From NCBI RefSeq assembly GCF_000003605.2, contig NW_003145287.1, positions 158,369-198,723 on the forward strand: a stretch of 40,355 nucleotides of DNA, in the 5' to 3' direction. How positions within the stretch are numbered: the first letter of the stretch is position 1; each line of letters begins with the position of its first letter. This document shows positions 35,229-40,355 of this stretch, piece after piece. The notes beneath the pieces were generated by a model. That model worked only from the letters and a program-made list of their open reading frames with translations. It made no database searches and was not told the origin of the DNA. The position numbers were made by a program, and so were the translations under genes. The DNA is from Saccoglossus kowalevskii (taxonomy: Eukaryota > Hemichordata > Enteropneusta > Harrimaniidae).

Positions 35229-36473
35229 ATGGCCAAGATGAAAGACTTGTCACCAGATGTAAGATGGGTGTTAGGCATATACGTATTGTATAGCATACAT
35301 ATAGCTCGTATTAACGCATGTCCACAAGACTGCACGTGTGATATGAGCAGCTCTGTGAAACTCATCAATTGTAGCAGTGTTGGGTTGCAGAGCGTACCAA
35401 CACAAAGCATTCCCGGCAGCGCAAAGACGTTCGATCTCTCAGATAACAATATTACACAAATATTAGAAAATGAGCTCCCAAGTCGCATCGAAACGCTCGA
35501 CTGCAGCCAGAATGAAATCATACTTGTTGAGGAGCATGCTCTGGAAGATCTTATTGATTTACACCACCTGGATTTTAGCAAAAATAAAATTGAAGTCGTA
35601 AAAACAAGTCTGTTCCTAAATAACGTCAACATGGAAATCCTGGATTTGAGCGACAATGAAATTGTTGACCTTCCATTGAGGATTTTCTCAACGCCAATAC
35701 GACTTGTACAATTAAACCTACGTGACAATAACATAATCGGCCTATTCGATTATCTATTTAGTATGCTTTCAATGTTGCAGGTCCTTGATCTTAGCATCAA
35801 CAATGTAACGACTATTCCCGTCATGACTTTTAGTGGACTTATACAGCTGCAAGAATTGTACTTGCAGCATAATCGGGTGACCAATTTGTTAAACGAGGTT
35901 TTCATGGACCTTTCACAGCTACAACACCTGGATTTAAGTTTTAATGAAATTACCACTATAGAAGAGTTCGCATTTGATGGATTAGCTGAGCTTAAGGTAT
36001 TAAACCTCAATGGCAACCAGATATCAAGGATAAGCCACTGCTTTCACAACACCAACAGCCTGGTTCCGGGACTAAAGAAGCTACAGCAGCTTCACGTTAA
36101 CAGTAATCTGCTGCGTATGTTATCCAATAACACATTTGAGAACTTGGATAAATTAGAATTCCTGGATATCAGCGGGAATGGCTTATCGCAGCTAGAACAG
36201 TATTCATTCATTGGGGTAAAGACCCTAAGAACGCTGCTGCTGAGCCACAACAATCTGCACCTTTTGCCAAGTAAACTATTCGACGACCTCGAACAATTGG
36301 AGTATATAGAATTTGGGACGAGTGAACTGATGTCAATTGCGGATACGCTCAAGGAGGATGATAACAGCTCAGTCTGGTTTTCAGTCATACAACGAATGAA
36401 AGACGTGATATTGCCAGAGCATGGTAGAAGACAAACTGCCTCGGAAACAACTGGAATCCGATATTCCAAGTAG
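35229..36473 (+). CDS. Secreted leucine-rich-repeat protein, single coding exon (LRR gene 2)
   Basis: The predicted protein has 414 residues. The ATG at 35229 is the first in frame; an in-frame TGA lies three codons upstream, and a strong acceptor (ttattttgctttatag, AG ending 35216) lies 12 nt before it. The coding exon therefore probably follows a 5' UTR intron. Residues 1-30 are a signal peptide. The LRRNT cap is C31, C35, C37 and C48 (CPQDCTC motif). Twelve LRRs run from about 64 to 357, mostly 24 residues each; repeat 9 (256-285) is enlarged to 30 and holds C271. After a terminal half-repeat (358-370) comes the block shared with LRR gene 1: W383-F384, M390-K391 and GIRY at 409-412, just before the stop. 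It has no LRRCT, membrane segment or TIR. Sequons at N47, N74, N192, N300 and N379 fit secretion. It is a paralogue of 18438-19505 with four more LRRs. Its role is unknown. Confidence 0.93.
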   Translation: MAKMKDLSPDVRWVLGIYVLYSIHIARINACPQDCTCDMSSSVKLINCSSVGLQSVPTQSIPGSAKTFDLSDNNITQILENELPSRIETLDCSQNEIILVEEHALEDLIDLHHLDFSKNKIEVVKTSLFLNNVNMEILDLSDNEIVDLPLRIFSTPIRLVQLNLRDNNIIGLFDYLFSMLSMLQVLDLSINNVTTIPVMTFSGLIQLQELYLQHNRVTNLLNEVFMDLSQLQHLDLSFNEITTIEEFAFDGLAELKVLNLNGNQISRISHCFHNTNSLVPGLKKLQQLHVNSNLLRMLSNNTFENLDKLEFLDISGNGLSQLEQYSFIGVKTLRTLLLSHNNLHLLPSKLFDDLEQLEYIEFGTSELMSIADTLKEDDNSSVWFSVIQRMKDVILPEHGRRQTASETTGIRYSK

Positions 36474-36598
36474 TTTCCTACTGCCAACAGTTCACACTGC
36501 ACCACTGATGAACTTATTTGTGTATCGCATTTGATTGCTCTTTTCAATAAGCTAATTAACATTCATAAGCAATATAAAATTATGCAAGTGCTTATTAA

Positions 36599-36822
36599 CC
36601 TTTTCACCACCAGAATTGTTCAGCACTGTTTTGTTTATGTTCTTCAATATTTCTGGAAAATGAACCCTAATTTTGGAGCCAACAGACACAATTGAGTCAA
36701 TTTTAGGTTTTTACTCAAACAATTTGGCTATTTTTGTCCTAATCTTTGGAAGGAAAGTGCAGACTATAAACAGGACTATTTTGTGAGTTTGTGATAAAAA
36801 GAGGGAACTGGTGGTGAAAAGG
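36599..36822 (+). mobile_element. piggyBac-like MITE with perfect inverted repeats and TTAA flanks
   Basis: The element starts CCTTTTCACCACCAG and ends CTGGTGGTGAAAAGG, a perfect 15-bp inverted repeat. It is flanked on both sides by TTAA (36595-36598 and 36823-36826). TTAA target duplication with CC...GG ends is the hallmark of the piggyBac superfamily. At 224 bp without an open reading frame it is non-autonomous. Two older relatives lie at 11357 and 30478, so this copy inserted more recently. It lies 126 nt after the stop codon of LRR gene 2 and may be transcribed in its 3' UTR; a canonical AATAAA occurs beyond it at 36916-36921. Confidence 0.88.
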
Positions 36823-36826
36823 TTAA

Positions 36827-38866
36827 AACATATGATGAAGCCATAAAATGTTGACACCAATTTGTTTAAAGGAAATTATTCCCTAAAAAAACCTTTAATC
36901 ATTCATTGACCTTAAAATAAATATTAGTAAAATTATTTTATATATTTTTCTGTCTGAATATTGAAACTTTGAAATTTTATTTCAACAAAGACCAACTTTT
37001 TGTTGATGAAACGTGCCACAACCGACATAATATTACTTTTCAATTCAATATGGAATTTTCATTCATCTCACTGAAATGCATGTAAAGAAAGTGGAAATTA
37101 TTTTGCACTACTATTTTATTGCTGGGATATTTCAGAGATGAAAGAATTGAATTCAAATTAAAGGGGTCAAAAAGGTCAAGATAGATATTATTTGGTTTTG
37201 ATAACAATTACACACATGTAAAGAATGAATACATGGAAAGATGAGATGTTCATATAATAGGAATGACAGTGGGGAAAGCCAAAACTGTATCACTTTCATT
37301 CTCTATTACTTGTGTGTAAAATTTGAGTCTCTGCGTTTTTTTTTTTTATTTCTTTAGATGTCAGCATACAGAATATGAAAAGAACCAGTATGTCATATTT
37401 GTTTGAATAATAGTTCCGGACATGTAGTATCAGGATATAGCAAATTCTGTCTCTAAACTGTCTCCAGTTGTCCCTTTTTAATTTGGATGATTAAGGCAGA
37501 AATTTGGTCATAAATCACATGACAATGTTTATTATGTACAATAATGAAGCTGGTGTCTCATGAAAGAACATTATTTGGAAGTCACGTTTTTTGAGAAACG
37601 TGTTCTAATAGTTATTTTAGAACAGTACCATAAAACACAGTGTTAATGAAAATGCCCCATAGTACAATTTATTGCAAAATGAATAAATTTGGGGTATTTT
37701 CATTCATGAGTAGGCTTCTCCCTCAAATAACTTGTCATGCATGTGTATGTCATTATAGATTGTTGATGTACTATCGAATGATGCATGGAAGGGAAGAAGC
37801 ATAAAAAAGACTTCAGACTTTGTCTGAACAGAAAAAATTAATAAGATCTATTGCAATAACGCTTGAAGGTTATCTGTATATTCCTACACTTTTTTTATTT
37901 TTATACATTACTGTAAAAACAACATTTGATAGAATTGAACCAATTCAGGATTTATTTTAAGTTATTTATTCGCATGTCAGTACTGAAACTGATGCATTTT
38001 TAATTTATGCGAAGAAGAGAAAAATTGAACACTGCATTATAAAAGTGACGCTTCTTACATGAAGAGGACAAGAGAGGTTTGATTTCTTTTATTTATATTC
38101 TAAATTCACTGCCATAATGTTTATTTCAATCCTTCTGATAAATGTGACTATTACAATCAAAACAAGTTTTTGATTGTTTGTATTGATCATTAAGAAAGTG
38201 TCAGCTAATCAGTATTAAAAGTGATATAACAATCATATATTTAGTTTTATTTCTTGTTAATAATGCAATTTTAACACCAGAATTAATGCTGAGAAAATTA
38301 CTGGTTGTATCCACCAGCCAATGAGGGCGCTGTCTAGTTGTTAGATAAAAGTTCCCAGAACATTATAATGTGATGTCATTTGTTGACATTTTTGTCTATC
38401 TCCATGGTGATATGACTGACAAAACATGTAGTGTACAGATCAGCACTAGATTACAATCTAGTGTGACAACTTTATCCAAACATTGTTTCATTATTAAAAC
38501 TGTATTTCATAAAACATTCAAGCAAAGAACAACTACATCTACAAATGTACATATTGGTAGTACGGTAACTACTGAATGAACGGCTTTCAAAAAAATGAAA
38601 ATCAATCACAGCAATCCAAACACGTCTTAGAAAGAATTGCACATATGTATTTTTAAAACAAGATGGCCATCAGTCGGCCATCTCTGATCTGACTGTAAAG
38701 TGATCTCTCCCCTGACTTATGAAAATAATGAATCACAAGGGCTAATTATCACTCTCAATTCAGATCATTTTGAGGAGATTTAAGTAGCATAACTCCACTA
38801 ATTTTTTACATTATAGTGTCCAAGAATATTAAATCAATTTGATTGAAGAGGAGTGGCATTGGCGCG
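36827..38866. other. Intronic sequence downstream of LRR gene 2; no gene recognised
   Basis: AT-rich. An AATAAA word at 36916-36921 could be a polyadenylation signal for LRR gene 2 if its 3' UTR includes the MITE; the nearer AATATA at about 36571 is a weaker alternative. The open frame at 38370-38579 has no recognisable content. The last ~120 bases ('ccaagaatattaaatcaattt' then 'gaagaggagtgg') resemble the 3' part of the repeat phrases seen elsewhere and lead into a CA-rich tail. Confidence 0.4.
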
Positions 38867-38912
38867 CAAACACACAGACACACACATACCCAGACAGACA
38901 GATACACACACA
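38867..38912. repeat. Imperfect CA/CAGA-rich simple repeat
   Basis: An interrupted run of CACA, CAGA and CATA units follows a repeat-like sequence that ends 'ggcattggcgcg'. It is probably the tail of a dispersed repeat. Positions 38913-39185 hold nothing else I recognise before the ELYS donor. Confidence 0.7.
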
Positions 38913-39185
38913 GAATCAAACACAAACCGTTCAATACATGTATGACTTTCTTGTTTGAATGAGAAGAAATCATTCAGCGCTTATACACCGGCAGTCACAT
39001 AAAAAGAATGAGGCCTTGTGTTAAGCACACTGATGAACTCATGTCTACCCACAATGTAACAAATCAGATGCAATAGTTTACATCCAACATACACACCAAT
39101 GTGAACTAACTACCGGTAGCACAGATGCTTACAGCCGCTATTAAAGTTAAGAACAATGATGATTCTAGAATCCATATTCACTTAC

Positions 39186-39413
39186 CTTGTTCAGTGGTGG
39201 ACCCCGACTGATCAAGCAGAGCCTGGAATATCAATACCATGTGATTTAGCTGCAAAGCATTTTGGTCTAGCGCCTGCATAGTCTGCTGATCAAGGTGAGT
39301 CCCATAGCCATCATACAGTGGTATACAAATTCTATCCAATGATTCCTTAATGTTTGCTACTTTGTTCCATGCCCAGTCAAGAATTGATCTTAAAGTGAAC
39401 CCTGTAGAGAAGC
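39186..39413 (-). CDS. AHCTF1: ELYS / AHCTF1 nucleoporin, internal coding exon (upstream of the 1257-1361 exon)
   Basis: This is an internal exon of 228 nt (76 codons). On the minus strand it follows a classic acceptor (tgtttctctttttacag, AG at 39415-39414) and ends in a good donor (acaag/gtaagt, GT at 39185-39184). It begins at the second base of a codon and leaves the same phase, matching the exon at 1257-1361. The peptide contains LRSILDWAWNKV, ESLDRICIPLYDG, LDQQTMQALDQN and STTEQ. As I recall the family, vertebrate ELYS has the same series here: a (L)WDWVW-KV helix, D-LC-PL-DG, DPQT-Q--Q, then E--ERGL-DL. The last piece corresponds to the splice junction with the next exon. The protein nucleates nuclear pore assembly on chromatin. 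An ATG at 39447 lies in the preceding intron and is not a start. Upstream exons are outside the window or unrecognised. Confidence 0.87.
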
Positions 39414-40054
39414 CTGTAAAAAGAGAAACATTTGAAAGGTTGGGCAAATCATGAAATTGTGATAAAATACTTTTCAGTTATCAAGTTAGAGCAATAAAGT
39501 ATTTAGGCCAAGTCAAAGACTCCGCCCTATAAATGCAATGTTTAGCTGCATGGAGACTTTGAGTTAGGCTAGTGTATACAATCACTTTGACACTTTTCTG
39601 TGACAATCTGACCAGATAAAAATGCATCTACACAAATTTTTAAAAATTCAAAATGGTTGCCAATGGAAGTAAAAATCTTTGTTACCATGGAAACAAACAG
39701 AGACAATACGTCCTGAACTGAATCAAAACAAAAATGCCTACATTTTGTCAAGGGGACTTGAGAACCCTGGTACTCATAACTTTCAGCAGTTGTCATCTTT
39801 CACCAAAAAAAAAATGTTGTCTTTCTGACAAAACAAATGAATGGGCCACCATTATCCAATTGAACATCTCCATATAAAGTCACAAAACATGTCTTGAGTA
39901 AACAGAACACCACTAGCTGGACTATAATGACAATGTACATGGGTTGGAAACCAGAAAATAAACTTGAAATATGGTAGATAATATTTGGTAAACGTTGTCC
40001 TAAGTAATTATTGAAAACAACTTGACGTTTCAAGCAATGGCACTTTATTGCACG

Positions 40055-40058
<4 letters not shown>
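39414..40058 (-). other. Part of the next upstream ELYS intron; nothing else recognised
   Basis: I looked for a further minus-strand exon with acceptor and donor and found none that I would support. The open frame at 39569-39796 lacks splice sites and any ELYS-like residues. Confidence 0.4.

Positions 40059-40106
<48 letters not shown>
40059..40106. repeat. (CA)24 microsatellite
   Basis: An uninterrupted run of 24 CA dinucleotides. The minus-strand open frame that reads alternating Val-Cys through it is an artefact of the repeat. Confidence 0.97.
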
Positions 40107-40109
<3 letters not shown>

Positions 40110-40142
40110 TTGTATTGCAATATGTTCCGAGGACTACATTGG

Positions 40143-40183
40143 ATTAACTTTTAATATAGTTGAATTAACTTTTAATATAGTTG
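40143..40183. repeat. Two tandem 21-bp units
   Basis: The word 'attaacttttaatatagttg' occurs at 40143 and 40164, 21 bp apart and identical apart from the last base. It adjoins the palindromes at 40191-40301 and may belong to the same element. Confidence 0.9.
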
Positions 40184-40190
40184 CGATATG

Positions 40191-40301
40191 AACTCGATTA
40201 AAACGCGTTCCTATATAGGGTTGCGTTTTAATTGGAGTTTAATTAAACTCAATTACAATGCAATACAATGGAGAATTGCATTTTAATTAAGTTTAATTAA
40301 A
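40191..40301. repeat. Compound palindrome: two adjacent hairpins
   Basis: The first hairpin pairs AACTCGATTAAAACGC (40191-40206) with GCGTTTTAATTGGAGTT (40223-40239), with one bulge. The second pairs 27-nt arms, 40238-40264 with 40275-40301, at 25 of 27 positions around a 10-nt loop. The junction contains a perfect 16-bp palindrome, GAGTTTAATTAAACTC (40235-40250). This suggests the subterminal part of a foldback transposon or MITE that may continue past the window edge; no target-site duplication can be assigned. Confidence 0.8.
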
Positions 40302-40355
40302 CAAGAGTTGAATATCCCGTGACTGAACATAGAAATGTTTGCGAAGCTTAGGTTT

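Larger units (their letters stand above)
1362..39185 (-). other. AHCTF1: Large intron of the ELYS gene (~37.8 kb) hosting two opposite-strand genes
   Basis: The interval is bounded by the donor at 39185-39184 (acaag/gtaagt) and the acceptor at 1363-1362 (ttgtttag). The flanking exons join in phase through a glycine codon. The joined peptide matches a continuous stretch of ELYS as I remember it, so I expect no coding exon between them. The intron contains two complete plus-strand LRR genes and all the transposon-derived repeats listed separately. Confidence 0.75.

Noticed and set aside
18438-36473. Variable lymphocyte receptor, Slit or Toll-like identity for the LRR genes
   Set aside because: There is no LRRCT cap, stalk, transmembrane segment or TIR domain, and both genes are complete with stop codons.
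39800-40120. 106-codon minus-strand open frame with a Val-Cys run
   Set aside because: The run is the translated (CA)n microsatellite and the rest has no recognisable content.

Overview
The window is nuclear DNA of an invertebrate animal. It is AT-rich and gene-poor, with canonical GT-AG splice sites, many short non-autonomous transposons, a tRNA-derived SINE and tandem repeats built on phrases such as 'ccaagtttcattgaaat'. The words TACATGTA and TACCGGTA recur. The style fits a marine invertebrate (invertebrate deuterostome or lophotrochozoan), but the species cannot be fixed from the sequence.

Layout: two coding exons of one minus-strand gene sit near the window ends, at 39186-39413 (upstream exon) and 1257-1361 (downstream exon). 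Both have clean acceptors and donors, both are whole numbers of codons, and both use the same intron phase. Joined, they read as a continuous stretch of the nucleoporin ELYS (AHCTF1). Almost the whole window is therefore one ELYS intron of about 37.8 kb.

Inside this intron, on the opposite (+) strand, are two complete genes whose coding region lies in a single exon. They are at 18438-19505 (355 residues) and 35229-36473 (414 residues). Each encodes a secreted leucine-rich-repeat (LRR) protein with a signal peptide, an LRRNT cysteine cap and 8 or 12 LRRs. Neither has an LRRCT cap, membrane segment or TIR domain. They are paralogues and share an unusual C-terminal block (a WF pair, then MK seven residues later, then GIRY) that I do not recognise from any named family. 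They are the most interesting content of the window.

The rest is intronic. It holds a ~145-bp tandem array (145-1035), a Harbinger-like MITE with 29-bp terminal inverted repeats (3576-4004), a tRNA-derived SINE (8034-8200), another inverted-repeat element (11008-11263), and three copies of a piggyBac-like MITE (11357, 30478, 36599; the last has intact ends and TTAA flanks). It also holds two copies of a ~400-bp dispersed repeat (11514, 22819), a 108-bp tandem array (16285), an 85/86-bp tandem array just upstream of the first LRR gene (17568-18075), and compound palindromes near the right end (40191-40301). No rRNA gene, intact tRNA gene, CRISPR array or bacterial-style operon is present.
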